Of a stretch of 64,000 nt of DNA, positions 28,672 to 37,536 are shown one piece after another (positions within the stretch are counted from its first letter, which is position 1; every line of letters begins with the position of its first letter). The DNA lies in the NCBI RefSeq assembly GCF_003150835.1, contig NZ_CP029479.1:992001-1056000 (forward strand), in the 5' to 3' direction. The notes beneath the pieces are model-generated. The model saw only the letters and a list, made by a program, of their open reading frames with translations, did not search any database and was not told the DNA's origin. Origin of the DNA: Phenylobacterium parvum. GTDB lineage: Bacteria > Pseudomonadota > Alphaproteobacteria > Caulobacterales > Caulobacteraceae. A program made the translations under genes and the position numbers.

Positions 28672-29643
28672 ATGAAGTCGAGAAGGCTTGGCGCGGACGG
28701 TCCTGAGGTTTCCGCCCTCGGCTTGGGATGCATGACCATGAGCCCGGTCTACGGGCAGTCGCCGGACGAGGCGGAGTCTCTGGCCACCCTCGGACGCGCC
28801 CTTGAGCTGGGGATCACCTTCTGGGACACCGCCGATGTCTATGGCATGGGCCACAACGAGGCCCTGATCGGGGGATTCCTGGCGGGGCGGCGCGACCAGG
28901 TCTTCCTGGCGACCAAGTTCGGGATCACCCGTGCGGGGGTCAACGGCGACCCCGGATACGTCGCCGAGGCCTGCGAGGCCAGCCTGAAGCGGCTGGGCGT
29001 CGACCACATCGACCTCTTCTACCTGCACCGCGCCCAGCCGGGCCGTCCCATCGAGGAGACAGTCGGCGCCATGGCGGACCTCGTCCATGCGGGAAAGGTT
29101 CGCTTCCTTGGGCTTTCCGAGGTTTCGCCGGCCACCCTGGAGCGCGCCTGCGCCGTCCATCCCATCACAGCCGTCCAGAGCGAGTACTCCCTATGGACCC
29201 GGAATCCTGAGGACGGAATCCTGGCGGCCTGCGAGCGGCTCGGCGTGGGTTTCGTCCCCTACAGCCCCCTCGGACGGGGGTTCCTGACGGGCGGGATCGG
29301 CAGCCCGGAGGATCTTGACGCCGGTGACTGGCGGCGCGGCAATCCGCGCTTCCAGGGCGAGGCCTTCGCCCGCAACCTCACCCTGGTGGACAAGGTGCGG
29401 GAGCTTGCCGCGGCCCGCGGCGTTACGCCGTCGCAATTCGCCCTCGCCTGGGTGCTTGGCCGGGGGCCCCATGTCGTTCCCATTCCCGGAACCCGCCGTC
29501 GCAGCTTCCTTGAGGACAACGCCGGAGCCCTCGACGTAACCCTGTCGTCCACTGACCTCGCCGCCATCGACGCCGCCTTCCCGCGCGACCTCGATGCCGG
29601 CCAGCGCTATGCCGACGCGATGATGGCCTCGCTCAACGGCTAG
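28672..29643 (+). CDS. Aldo/keto reductase
   Basis: 323 aa with the complete tetrad: Asp52, Tyr57 (WDTADVYG), Lys82 (LATKFG) and His119 (FYLHRAQP). The closing cofactor motif is [19 protein letters not shown]. It is similar in layout to the AKR at 14716 (same VQSEYSLW and [14 protein letters not shown] blocks) and belongs to the same YajO/AKR13-like branch. AAAGGAGG lies 7 nt before the ATG. The next gene starts 1 nt after the stop, so they are probably co-expressed. Confidence 0.93.
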   Translation: MKSRRLGADGPEVSALGLGCMTMSPVYGQSPDEAESLATLGRALELGITFWDTADVYGMGHNEALIGGFLAGRRDQVFLATKFGITRAGVNGDPGYVAEACEASLKRLGVDHIDLFYLHRAQPGRPIEETVGAMADLVHAGKVRFLGLSEVSPATLERACAVHPITAVQSEYSLWTRNPEDGILAACERLGVGFVPYSPLGRGFLTGGIGSPEDLDAGDWRRGNPRFQGEAFARNLTLVDKVRELAAARGVTPSQFALAWVLGRGPHVVPIPGTRRRSFLEDNAGALDVTLSSTDLAAIDAAFPRDLDAGQRYADAMMASLNG

Positions 29644-29644
29644 G

Positions 29645-30058
29645 GTGGAGCAAGACTTGGAGCCACTGTTCCGCCTGTCCGGGGCGATGTCCAAGGATCC
29701 GGCCGTCGCCGCCTGGTTTGCCGACGGGGCGGACGAACTGCGGCGCCTGGCGCGGCGCGCCTTCGAGCGGGCGCGCGCCTGCGGGCCCGACGTCCTGGAG
29801 TTGATGCACGACCACCAGCCGACAGCCTGCGTCGGAGACGCCGCCTTCCTCTATGTCGCCGCCTACAAGGCGCACGCCGCCGTGGGTTTCTTCCATGGCG
29901 CGGACCTGCCGGATCCGACGGGCGTGCTTGAGGGAACCGGCCGCCGGATGCGCCATGTCAAGCTGAGGTGGGGTGCGCCAATCCCCGACGCCGCCCTTGA
30001 GGCCCTGATCGCGGCGGCCTACGCCGACATCTGGGTGCGACTTCACTCTTCGGGCTAG
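29645..30058 (+). CDS. DUF1801-family protein
   Basis: 137 aa from GTG (an internal ATG at 29687 is the alternative). The C-terminal half carries the DUF1801 pattern: AAYKAHAAVGFFHGADLPDP, then GVLEGTGRRMRHVKLR. These small cytoplasmic proteins resemble the frataxin-like YdhG/YdeI fold and have no firm function. The start lies 1 nt after the AKR stop. The N-terminal part (LFRLSGAMSKDPAVAAWFAD) is helical. It is convergent with the FAD oxidoreductase gene. Confidence 0.85.
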   Translation: MEQDLEPLFRLSGAMSKDPAVAAWFADGADELRRLARRAFERARACGPDVLELMHDHQPTACVGDAAFLYVAAYKAHAAVGFFHGADLPDPTGVLEGTGRRMRHVKLRWGAPIPDAALEALIAAAYADIWVRLHSSG

Positions 30059-30116
30059 GGACAGGCCTGCCAGGGTCGGACGACGGGCTTCAGGGGTCTT
30101 CCGCGGGGCCCCCAAA

Positions 30117-30138
30117 GCTTCGGCCCGAGGCCCGAAGC
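30117..30138. terminator. Hairpin between convergent genes
   Basis: GCTTCGG (30117-30123) and CCGAAGC (30132-30138) form a 7-bp stem. Read on the minus strand it is followed by TTTGGG. It lies in the 161-bp gap between the DUF1801 and FAD oxidoreductase genes and may serve as a weak bidirectional terminator. Nothing else is seen in the gap. Confidence 0.3.
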
Positions 30139-30219
30139 AACCCGAAACGGACTTTCCAAGCCACGCGCAGGTCGCCGCCTAAGGTTTGAAGACGGCCTGG
30201 CTTGCGATCCGCCGCCCTG

Positions 30220-31179
30220 TCATGCCCCCTGGGCGCCGGTCATGAGCCGGGCCAGGGCCTCGCCGGAGTCCCAGGCGCACTCGACCCGGGGTCCGGCCAG
30301 CCAGTCGCCGCAGCAGCCAAGCCGGGCCGTTTCCGACCACAGGGCCTGTTCAGAGCCAGCAGAGGACCGCGCGTAGCGCCAGCGGTGAGCCTGGACGAGC
30401 AGGGGGGATGGCAAGGAGATTCCGGCCCTGTCGGAGAGGGCGGATAGCAGGGCCTTGATGACGGTTTCGGGCGCGTCCTCCAGGTGGTCCCGCGACCATC
30501 CGGGGGCGGCCTGGACCACCCAGGCCTCCACGCCGGCCCGCCCCGGCTTGGCGCTGTTCCGCGCCGCCCAGCCGAGGACCGCGTCCTCGCCGAGGGTATC
30601 GGCGGTGATGGGGAGGCGTTCGGAATAGGCGGCCATGACCGTCCAGCAGGGATCGGTGCGTGAGGCCGATGCGCGGGCCGCGAGGCCGGCTTCATGTCCT
30701 GCGACCAGGGCGGCGGCCTGCTCGGCCGGCAGGGCCAGGACGACGGCGTCGAAAGACTCCGACACCTCGCCGGCGATCCGGAGGCGCCAGCCTGCCCCGT
30801 CGCGGACAAGCTCCTCCACCTGCTGGCCCCAGGCGACGTGCATTCCCTCGGCGAGGGCTCGCACCGGGGCGTTCATGCCGGGGACGCCCACCCAGGCCTC
30901 GGGCCCGGCCGCGGGCCAGGGGGCGGCGAGGCCCTCGGCGGTCCAGCGGGCGACTTCCGCGCGGAAGCTCGCGCCCCGTGCGGTGAAGTACTGGGCGCCG
31001 TGGTCGAAGGCGACCGTGCCAAGCGGGGTCTCCACCCGCCGGGTCGACATCCGCCCGCCCGGCCCCCGGGCCTTGTCGAACAGCCGGACCTCATGGCCAG
31101 AGCCTATGAGTTTGGCGGCGCAGGCAAGGCCGGAAAGGCCGGCGCCCACGATGGCGATACGGTTCAGGGTCTTAGACAT
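30220..31179 (-). CDS. FAD-dependent amine oxidase-like protein (renalase-like)
   Basis: 319 aa. The N-terminal dinucleotide motif is IAIVGAGLSGLACAAKL, with the FAD ribose acid in RLFDKARGPGGRMSTRR. The FDHGAQYFTARG block is characteristic of the bacterial renalase-like group, which oxidises dihydronicotinamide isomers in studied members. The C-terminal FAD motif is GCCGDWLAGPRVECAWDSG. It is cytoplasmic. The ATG at 31179 is used although a GTG precedes it directly. The gene stands alone, convergent with DUF1801 and divergent from the DEAD helicase. Confidence 0.88.
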   Translation of the reverse strand: MSKTLNRIAIVGAGLSGLACAAKLIGSGHEVRLFDKARGPGGRMSTRRVETPLGTVAFDHGAQYFTARGASFRAEVARWTAEGLAAPWPAAGPEAWVGVPGMNAPVRALAEGMHVAWGQQVEELVRDGAGWRLRIAGEVSESFDAVVLALPAEQAAALVAGHEAGLAARASASRTDPCWTVMAAYSERLPITADTLGEDAVLGWAARNSAKPGRAGVEAWVVQAAPGWSRDHLEDAPETVIKALLSALSDRAGISLPSPLLVQAHRWRYARSSAGSEQALWSETARLGCCGDWLAGPRVECAWDSGEALARLMTGAQGA

Positions 31180-31351
31180 CACAACGACTTGGACCCTGCG
31201 CCCGGGACCGGGTCAACAGCCGTCCCGCTCACGGGCGCCTGCAATCTCGCCCCCATGGGCCGCGGCTCAGAAGCGGGCGAGCAGCTTGATGACCAGTCGG
31301 AGGTCTCCCGCCTGGGTATAGGGGCCCTCGCTGAGGGCTGTCGACGGAAGC

Positions 31352-31381
31352 TTGATCCTTTTCCATCCCGGGCGTGCTATA
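31352..31381 (+). promoter_or_regulatory. Possible promoter of the DEAD-box helicase gene
   Basis: TTGATC at 31352-31357 and GCTATA at 31376-31381, with an 18-nt spacer. The -10 fits the alphaproteobacterial GCTAnA form, though the spacer is longer than preferred for that class. The helicase ATG follows at 31392, so the leader would be very short. Confidence 0.25.
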
Positions 31382-31391
31382 GGCGCCCGCC

Positions 31392-33377
31392 ATGCCTTTC
31401 CCCACAAGTCACCCGGCGCTTGACCGCGCGCTTTCCGAACGCGGCTATGCCGAGCCTACGCCTGTCCAGGCCCAGGTCCTTGAAGCCTCCTACGACCGCG
31501 ACCTCCTGGTCTCGGCCCAGACCGGGTCGGGCAAGACGGTCGCCTTCGGGCTTGCCCTGGCGCCCACCCTGCTGGGCCTTTCCGAACGTTTCGGGGAGGC
31601 CGGGGCGCCCGCCGCCCTGGTCATCGCCCCCACGCGGGAGCTGGCGCTCCAGGTGAACGCCGAGCTGACCTGGCTCTACGCCGGGGCCAGCGCGACCATT
31701 CTGTCCTGCGTCGGGGGAATGGACCCCCGCGCCGAGCGCCGCGCCCTGCAGAGGGGCGGCCACATCGTCGTCGGCACTCCAGGTCGCCTTCGCGACCACC
31801 TGGAGCGCGGGGCGCTGGACCTCTCGGCCCTTCGGGCCGTGGTGCTCGACGAGGCCGACGAGATGCTGGACATGGGCTTCCAGGAGGACCTGACCGTCCT
31901 GCTCGAGGCCGCGCCCGCCGACCGGCGCACCCTCATGTTCTCGGCCACCCTGCCGAGGGAAATCGTCCGCCTGGCCTCGGCCTACCAGCGCGACGCCCTG
32001 CGCATCGACACTGTCGACCGGGACTCCCCGCACGGCGACATCGAATACCGCGCCGTCCGTGTCCTGCCGAACCAGGTCGACCTGGCGGTCGTGAACCTCC
32101 TTCGCTTCTACGAGGCCCCCGGGGCCCTGGTCTTCGCCAACACCCGCGAGCGGGTGAAGCACCTGACCGCCACCCTGCGCGAGCGCGGATTCTCGGTGGT
32201 CGGCCTGTCGGGCGAACTGACCCAGGACCTCCGTTCCGAGGCCCTCCAGGCCCTGCGCGGCGGGCATGCCCGGGTCTGCGTCGCCACCGATGTGGCCGCC
32301 CGCGGCCTCGACCTGCCCGACCTCGGCCTGGTCATCCACGCCGAGGTCCCCGCCAATGTCGAGGGGATGCTTCACAGGTCTGGCCGGACGGGGCGGGCGG
32401 GGCGCAAGGGCGTTTCGGTCCTGCTGGTGCCCCGGGCCCGGCGCCGCAAGGCCGAACTCCTCTTCCAGTCAGCCTCGATCCGCGCCGAATGGGTGGGTCC
32501 GCCCACCGCCGAGGAGATCCGCGAGAAGGACCGCCAGCGCATGCTGGAGGACCCCCTGCTGGTCTCGCCCCCCGATGAGGACTGCCTGGCCGAGGGCCGC
32601 CGCCTGCTGGAGCGCCTGTCGCCCGAGCAGGTCGCCGGCGCCCTCATGCGGCTCTACCGCGAGAAGCTGCCGCCGCCCGAGGACGTCCAGGACGACGCGC
32701 CCTCCCGCTGGAAGCCCGAAGCGGCCGGCGAGCCGCGCCCCCGGCGCGAGCCCGGCGACATGGACTGGTTCCGCATCGACATCGGCCGGATGGACCGGGC
32801 GGACCCCAAGTGGCTGATCCCCAAGATCTGCCGTGCGGGCGGGGTGACCAAGCGCGACATCGGCAACATCCGCATCCTGGACGGCGAGACCCGATTCGAG
32901 ATCGCCCGGGAGGTCTCGCCCGCCTTCGCCGCCGCCATTGCCGCTCCGCTTCCGGACGGGACGCGGATCGCGCCGTCGGAGGCGCCGGGCGCCGACGTCC
33001 GCCCCCCCCGTCCGCCTCGACCCCGCCGGGAGTTCGAACCTGCAGGTGAGGGCGTCTCCGCCCCGCCGCGCCCCAGGCGGGCGCCCCGTCCCGATGCGGG
33101 GGAAGCCCCGGCGGCAAGCCCGCCCCAACCCTTCCAGAAGCCGCCGTTCGAGAAACCGCCTTTCGAGAAACCGCCCTTCAAGAAGAAGCCGTTCAAGAAG
33201 GCGCCCTTTCCGAAGGGTGACCGCCCCGCGGTCTCCCCGGGCGATCGTCCCTGGAAGGGAAAGCCCCGGCCGGCGGGCCCGGGCCCGGTCGCGCGGACGG
33301 GACCGAAGCGCAAGCCGAACGACGGCCCCACGCCCCGGGGCGCGCCATTTCGGGGCAAGCCGAAGCGCGAGTCCTGA
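31392..33377 (+). CDS. DEAD-box RNA helicase with DbpA-like RNA-binding domain
   Basis: 661 aa. Helicase motifs in order: Q motif (PTPVQAQVL), AQTGSGKT (42-49), PTRELALQ, TPGR, DEAD (153-156), SAT (184-186), ARGLDLPDL and HRSGRTGRAG. Residues about 470-545 (MDWFRIDIGRMDRADPKWLI, RDIGNIRILDGETRFEI) are the DbpA RNA-binding fold, which targets 23S rRNA in DbpA, so a ribosome-assembly role is likely. The last 110 or so residues are a low-complexity tail rich in Pro, Lys, Arg and Phe, with KPPFEKPPFEKPPFKKKPF repeats from about 33136 to 33210. The tail is much longer than in E. coli DbpA. Confidence 0.95.
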   Translation: MPFPTSHPALDRALSERGYAEPTPVQAQVLEASYDRDLLVSAQTGSGKTVAFGLALAPTLLGLSERFGEAGAPAALVIAPTRELALQVNAELTWLYAGASATILSCVGGMDPRAERRALQRGGHIVVGTPGRLRDHLERGALDLSALRAVVLDEADEMLDMGFQEDLTVLLEAAPADRRTLMFSATLPREIVRLASAYQRDALRIDTVDRDSPHGDIEYRAVRVLPNQVDLAVVNLLRFYEAPGALVFANTRERVKHLTATLRERGFSVVGLSGELTQDLRSEALQALRGGHARVCVATDVAARGLDLPDLGLVIHAEVPANVEGMLHRSGRTGRAGRKGVSVLLVPRARRRKAELLFQSASIRAEWVGPPTAEEIREKDRQRMLEDPLLVSPPDEDCLAEGRRLLERLSPEQVAGALMRLYREKLPPPEDVQDDAPSRWKPEAAGEPRPRREPGDMDWFRIDIGRMDRADPKWLIPKICRAGGVTKRDIGNIRILDGETRFEIAREVSPAFAAAIAAPLPDGTRIAPSEAPGADVRPPRPPRPRREFEPAGEGVSAPPRPRRAPRPDAGEAPAASPPQPFQKPPFEKPPFEKPPFKKKPFKKAPFPKGDRPAVSPGDRPWKGKPRPAGPGPVARTGPKRKPNDGPTPRGAPFRGKPKRES

Positions 33378-33382
33378 GGGCC

Positions 33383-33676
33383 CTAGCGGCCCCGGTTCAG
33401 CCGGTCGATTTCCTGCTTCAGCATCCGGTCGCGCATGCCGTCGCCATTCAGGGAGAACCAGGTCGCCAGGCCGTGGGCGGCAAGGCCGATCCCCCAGCCC
33501 GCCAGCGGCCAGAATGACCAGAGCGGACCGCCCTGGAAGATGTTGAGCGCGAACAGGCCGGCGTTCACCGCCACATAGACCAGGGCGTGGCTGAAAAGGC
33601 CCATCCGTAGGGCCACGCGCCTCTGCGCCTTTCGGAGCAGGTCGGGGTCGATCGGGGCGGGGGTTTCCGTGGACAT
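33383..33676 (-). CDS. 2TM-domain membrane protein
   Basis: 97 aa. A short cytoplasmic start with ALRMGLFSHALVYVAVNAGL is followed by two membrane helices (about 25-45 and 52-72: FWPLAGWGIGLAAHGLATWF) and a charged end LKQEIDRLNRGR. This is the pattern of the 2TM domain family, often fused to histidine kinases but here alone. Function unknown. It is convergent with the helicase (5 nt apart) and upstream of the pabC-like gene on the same strand by 20 nt. Confidence 0.85.
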   Translation of the reverse strand: MSTETPAPIDPDLLRKAQRRVALRMGLFSHALVYVAVNAGLFALNIFQGGPLWSFWPLAGWGIGLAAHGLATWFSLNGDGMRDRMLKQEIDRLNRGR

Positions 33677-33696
33677 GGCGGCCTCTGTGGCGGATG

Positions 33697-34527
33697 TCAG
33701 CCGAGACTATCAGTATCTTCCCTAAGGGAAAGCCCAGCTTCCAGTCGGGCTTTCAGCTCGCCGCTCCCCGGCAGGTCCCGGCCATCCCAGGACACGGCCG
33801 GGCGGATGCCGCGCAGGGCGTTGGTCAGGACCAGGGCGTCGGCCCTCTGCGCCTCTGCCCGGGTCAGGCGCCGCTCCGCCATTTCTGGCAGGGCCTCCAG
33901 CAGGCGGGTCCGGGTGGTCCCGGCCAGGACGCCTTCGGAGAGGGGCGGCGTGACCATCTCGCCTTCGATCCGGAAGACGAGGTTGGCGGCGGCCGCGCAG
34001 GCCGGGCGTCCGCGCGTGTTGAACATTACGGCTTCGTCGGCGCCGGCCTGATGCGCCTGCCTGAGGGCCATGATGCTGTCGATGTAGGACAGGGTCTTGT
34101 GGCGCGAGGCGGGGGAGGCGGGATTGCGGCGCACCGAGGCCGTGGCGAGGCGGACGGGCGTCCCGGCCTCCGGCGCCGGGCTTGCGGTGACCAGAAGGCG
34201 GGCGGTGGCGGACGGGTCCCGCGCCAGCCCCCGGGCGGAACGCCCAGCTGTCAGGGTCAGGCGGATGGCGGCTCTTCCCCGGTCCAGGCGGTTCCGGGCG
34301 AGGGTTTCCCGGGCGACGGCTTCCAGCCGGTTGGCCTCGGTCGGCGGCGGCAGGCCGAGGGCGGCGGCGGATGCTGCCAGGCGCCTGAAGTGAAGCGCTG
34401 CGTGCGCCAGCCCGCCCTCCACCGCCAGGAGGGTCTCGAACAGGCCGTCGCCGAGGGTGAGCCCCCGGTCGTCCGCCGGCAGGACATCGCCGTCCTCGAT
34501 CCATTCGCCATCCCGCCAGGCGATCAT
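33697..34527 (-). CDS. pabC: Class IV aminotransferase, probable aminodeoxychorismate lyase
   Basis: 276 aa of the PLP fold-type IV family. The cofactor Lys is Lys144 in SRHKTLSYIDSIMA; RGLTLGDGLFETLL at the N-terminus and GVLAGTTRTRLLEAL near the C-terminus are typical. The ATG overlaps the TGA of pabB by 4 nt (ATGA). Next to pabB, the expected role is converting 4-amino-4-deoxychorismate to p-aminobenzoate and pyruvate for folate. A D-amino-acid or branched-chain aminotransferase is the alternative from sequence alone. The frame is open 32 codons upstream inside pabB, but homology begins at 34527. Confidence 0.9.
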   Translation of the reverse strand: MIAWRDGEWIEDGDVLPADDRGLTLGDGLFETLLAVEGGLAHAALHFRRLAASAAALGLPPPTEANRLEAVARETLARNRLDRGRAAIRLTLTAGRSARGLARDPSATARLLVTASPAPEAGTPVRLATASVRRNPASPASRHKTLSYIDSIMALRQAHQAGADEAVMFNTRGRPACAAAANLVFRIEGEMVTPPLSEGVLAGTTRTRLLEALPEMAERRLTRAEAQRADALVLTNALRGIRPAVSWDGRDLPGSGELKARLEAGLSLREDTDSLG

Positions 34528-35831
34528 GTCGCCGCCCCGCAGATGGCCTGCAGGAGGCGCTGGGCCTTGGCCTCGGTTTCCAGGGTTTCCGCCTCGGGAT
34601 CGGAGTCCGAGGTGATCCCGCAACCGACCCTGAAGGCGGCGGACCAGCCCTCCGTCATCTCCCGGCAGGTGGCGGTTCGGATCAGGACGCTGGCATCGAG
34701 TTCCCCGTCCCCGCCGGCCCAGAAGATCGAGCCATAGTCCGCCCCGCGTGGCGACCCTTCGATTTCTCGGATGGCGGTCATGGCCTGGCGCTTGGGGGCC
34801 CCAGTGATGGACCCGGCCGGAAAGCAGGCCTCCAGGAGGTCCAGGGCGGACCTGTCGTCCCGGAGGCGGCCTTCCACGTGGGAAACCAGGTGGTGGACGT
34901 TGGGCAAGGTCGAGAGCTCGAAGAGGCGGGGCGTGCGCACCGTGCCCGGCGCGCAGGCGGTCGACAGGTCGTTGCGCATGAGGTCGACGATCATCAGGTT
35001 CTCCGCCCGGTCCTTCTCGCTGGACAGCAGGGCCTCGGCGTTGCGGGCGTCCTTGAGCGGATCTTCACCCCGCGGCGAGGTGCCCTTGATGGGGCTTGCC
35101 AGCGCCATCCGCCCCGCATCCGTCCTCTGGACCCGGACCAGGCGTTCGGGGGAGTTGGAAACAATGGCGCAGCCGGGAAGTCGGACATAGGCGGCGAAGG
35201 CGGCGGGGCTGGAGCGCGCCAGCCGCCGGAACAGGTCGAAGGGATGATCCCCGGGCCCCAGCCGGCCCTCGAACCGGCGGGAGATGTTGGCCTGGTAGAA
35301 CTCACCGCAGGCGATCCGCGCCCGTACGGCCTCGACCTTGCGCCCAAAGTTCGGGCGCGGCTCCACATCTGCCACCCGGCCATTCGGGCCTACGGGCGGT
35401 GGCGAGGGCGCCGCCAGGCCTGACAGCAGGGCCGCGCGGCGGTCTGGACAGGCGCCGGGAGCCGCCTGAAGCCAAGCGGTCCGGGTCTGGTGATCGAAGG
35501 CGAGGACGAGGTCGTAGAGCGCCACCGCTGATGGCGGCCCGGCCGTGGGACATCCTGGATCATAGCCCAGCAAGCCAGCCACCCCCGTCCGGAGCGGAGG
35601 CGCTTCCGGGGCTGAGGCCCCGGTCTCGAAGGTCTCCAGCTGCACTTGCGCCCAGTGCAGGGCCTCCTCGGCCGCCAAATGCAAGGACGCCCTGCGGGGA
35701 TGGGCGAGGATGTAGCTCCATCGGCCTTGTGCGCCATCTCCCAGCAGCAGCAGGGAATAGGGCGTGTCCCGAAGGCTGGCGAAGGCCTCCAGCGGATGTC
35801 GCCAGGGCAGGGAGTGAGCCGAAGAGTCCAT
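34524..35831 (-). CDS. pabB: Aminodeoxychorismate synthase component I
   Basis: 435 aa of the chorismate-binding family. The motif SPIKGTSPRGEDP (Lys249) separates PabB from TrpE, which has Ala there. Other landmarks are CGEFYQANISRRFEG, VSNSPERLVRV and CFPAGSITGAPKRQAM. It aminates chorismate with ammonia from a PabA subunit that is not in this window. Translationally coupled to the pabC-like gene (ATGA overlap). The N-terminal 150 residues are shortened and diverged compared with E. coli PabB. Confidence 0.95.
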   Translation of the reverse strand: MDSSAHSLPWRHPLEAFASLRDTPYSLLLLGDGAQGRWSYILAHPRRASLHLAAEEALHWAQVQLETFETGASAPEAPPLRTGVAGLLGYDPGCPTAGPPSAVALYDLVLAFDHQTRTAWLQAAPGACPDRRAALLSGLAAPSPPPVGPNGRVADVEPRPNFGRKVEAVRARIACGEFYQANISRRFEGRLGPGDHPFDLFRRLARSSPAAFAAYVRLPGCAIVSNSPERLVRVQRTDAGRMALASPIKGTSPRGEDPLKDARNAEALLSSEKDRAENLMIVDLMRNDLSTACAPGTVRTPRLFELSTLPNVHHLVSHVEGRLRDDRSALDLLEACFPAGSITGAPKRQAMTAIREIEGSPRGADYGSIFWAGGDGELDASVLIRTATCREMTEGWSAAFRVGCGITSDSDPEAETLETEAKAQRLLQAICGAAT

Positions 35832-36048
35832 CAGCGCCTTAGAGCATCAGAGGTGGCGAAACCGCCCTGGGGCCAGTTCCCCGGGTCCGCCGAGACGTGG
35901 GTTTCCTTGAGGCCTGCCGAAGCTGCCTACACTCCCAACCCAGGCGGTCCCCATCAATTGGTGGCGATCATCCCTGACCGCCAGTGTCTGCGGCCGTTTG
36001 CCCCTTGCTCCCCCGATCCTCGTGTCCAGATGACCCGCCACAGAGCGA

Positions 36049-37290
36049 CTAGGCGGTGGCGCCAAGCTCATCGAACCACTTTCGGATGAGGGGAACAGCG
36101 TGAAGCACCGACTGTCCATGGTCGAAGGGCCCCACAGCCACCGCCGTAGCGTTCCCTCCACGCCTGGCTGAGGTCTCAGCGAAGACAATCGATTCCTGCG
36201 GCGAGACATCCACGTCCCGGGTTCCGAAATAGGCCCGGAAGGGGGCCTTTGGCGTCCAGTTCCAGGCTTCGTTGGCGCGGGCTGCCTCAAGAAACCAGTG
36301 ATTGCCGCCCTTCGCCTGCGCGTCCAGGAAGTCTGATCTGAACATTTCGCGCGGATCGCGTGGCAAGAGCTTCAGAACGTTCGCTCCTTGGGATCCGTCC
36401 AGGGCCTCCCTTACAAGTTTGGTGGCGGGAGCTGTCATGAGCGTTTCCAAGGGGTGTCCGTAGTAGGTCGCCCAGGACTGGGCCGCCAACCCCAGGTAAG
36501 TCGAGGAACCTTCGGATCGCCCCTTGAGTGCGAAGGGAATTGAGATCCCGGCAAGGTCATAGGCGCCCGCAATCGCCGCCGTCGCCCTGACCCGCATCGA
36601 AGGGTGCTCTGCAGATTCCAGCGCACGTTGGATAACGGCCGCGTCGTGCCCCCCCTGGGAGAAGCCGGCGATGAAGACCTCTCCAACGTCCGCTGGAAGC
36701 CGTCCGCCAAGACCACTTGCTACAATTTCAAGAAGGTCGAGCGTGACCGACAGTGTGCTCGGATTGTACAGGTAGGCCTGTGGCGAATGAGAGACCCCGA
36801 GCCCGATCAGGTCCGGCGCGATCAGGGCATAGCCACCGCCTGTGAAGGCCGCTGAAACGGCGACGCCCTCCTGAAGGCTCGGGCTTGAAATCGATGCTGA
36901 ACGTGCGGGATTGGTTCCGTGCATCCAGAGAACAAGGCCGCGCGGAGGCTTCCCGTTGGGGACGCTGACGAGCGCCGAGACGAGCACCGGCGCTCCGTTT
37001 GTCTCCGACCAGTAGGTCAGGCGGTAGGGTGTGAAGCCAGACTGGACCGGAATTTCAGGCGAGACGCCTGCAAGCCCAAGAACGACGCGGCCGACCAAGG
37101 CGGGATACCAACCAAGCCGCTCAAGGGAGGCGATCGTTCCGGGGGGCTGGGGATGCGCTGCAAGTCGGGTGACGTCTGGTCGCACTGAACATCCGCCTCC
37201 GGCCGCCAATCCCATGGTTCCCAGGAGCGCGCCTACCACCGCGCGACGCCCGACGGTACCGCCAACGGTCCCTTGTGACCTTCCACTCAC
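36049..37290 (-). CDS. Secreted lipoprotein alpha/beta hydrolase (lipase-like)
   Basis: 413 aa from a GTG at 37290, chosen because GGAGGGG lies 8 nt before it. It gives a short start, MSGRSQGTVGGTVGRRAVVG, with a hydrophobic helix and lipobox (GLAAGGGC), so a lipid-anchored exported enzyme; the twin Arg hints at Tat export. The hydrolase core has LVLWMHGTNP, the nucleophile Ser in IAGFSQGGHDAAV, Asp in YFGTRDVDVSPQ and a late His in GPFDHGQSVLHA. It resembles secretory lipase/triacylglycerol lipase-type esterases. Base composition is visibly less GC-rich than its neighbours. The 217 bp after it (35832-36048) hold nothing recognisable. Confidence 0.85.
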   Translation of the reverse strand: MSGRSQGTVGGTVGRRAVVGALLGTMGLAAGGGCSVRPDVTRLAAHPQPPGTIASLERLGWYPALVGRVVLGLAGVSPEIPVQSGFTPYRLTYWSETNGAPVLVSALVSVPNGKPPRGLVLWMHGTNPARSASISSPSLQEGVAVSAAFTGGGYALIAPDLIGLGVSHSPQAYLYNPSTLSVTLDLLEIVASGLGGRLPADVGEVFIAGFSQGGHDAAVIQRALESAEHPSMRVRATAAIAGAYDLAGISIPFALKGRSEGSSTYLGLAAQSWATYYGHPLETLMTAPATKLVREALDGSQGANVLKLLPRDPREMFRSDFLDAQAKGGNHWFLEAARANEAWNWTPKAPFRAYFGTRDVDVSPQESIVFAETSARRGGNATAVAVGPFDHGQSVLHAVPLIRKWFDELGATA

Positions 37291-37459
37291 CGGCGATTCC
37301 CCTCCAGGCGCATTGAGAAACCCGAGTTGGAGGGATTCGCTTACGAAACCCGCCAAGCTTCGGGACCGTGTCCGGATTCCCAATGCAGAGAGATCCGTTT
37401 CGTACCTGGGATCCGATCGGGGAACTGGAAAGGCAGGGCCAAGGCAACGAAAGCCTGTT

Positions 37460-37478
37460 TATGAGACTAATTCGCATT
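37460..37478 (+). promoter_or_regulatory. Fur-box-like site 1
   Basis: TATGAGACTAATTCGCATT matches the classical 19-bp Fur consensus AATGAGAATTATTCTCATT at 15 of 19 positions. It lies about 60 bp before the siderophore receptor start, where a repressor would block the promoter. Confidence 0.6.
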
Positions 37479-37503
37479 TACGCCGCCTGGGGGTCCTGTT
37501 AGG

Positions 37504-37522
37504 AACGATTATCAGTTTCATT
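37504..37522 (+). promoter_or_regulatory. Fur-box-like site 2
   Basis: AACGATTATCAGTTTCATT matches the same consensus at 13 of 19 positions and lies 15 bp before the receptor ATG, four helical turns from site 1. Paired sites are common at iron-regulated promoters. Confidence 0.45.
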
Positions 37523-37536
37523 CGCGTCAGGCGTTC

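Noticed and set aside
33136..33210. Short tandem repeats that might suggest a CRISPR-like array
   Set aside because: They are 15-nt in-frame coding repeats in the helicase tail with no spacers. No CRISPR array or cas gene was seen anywhere in the window.
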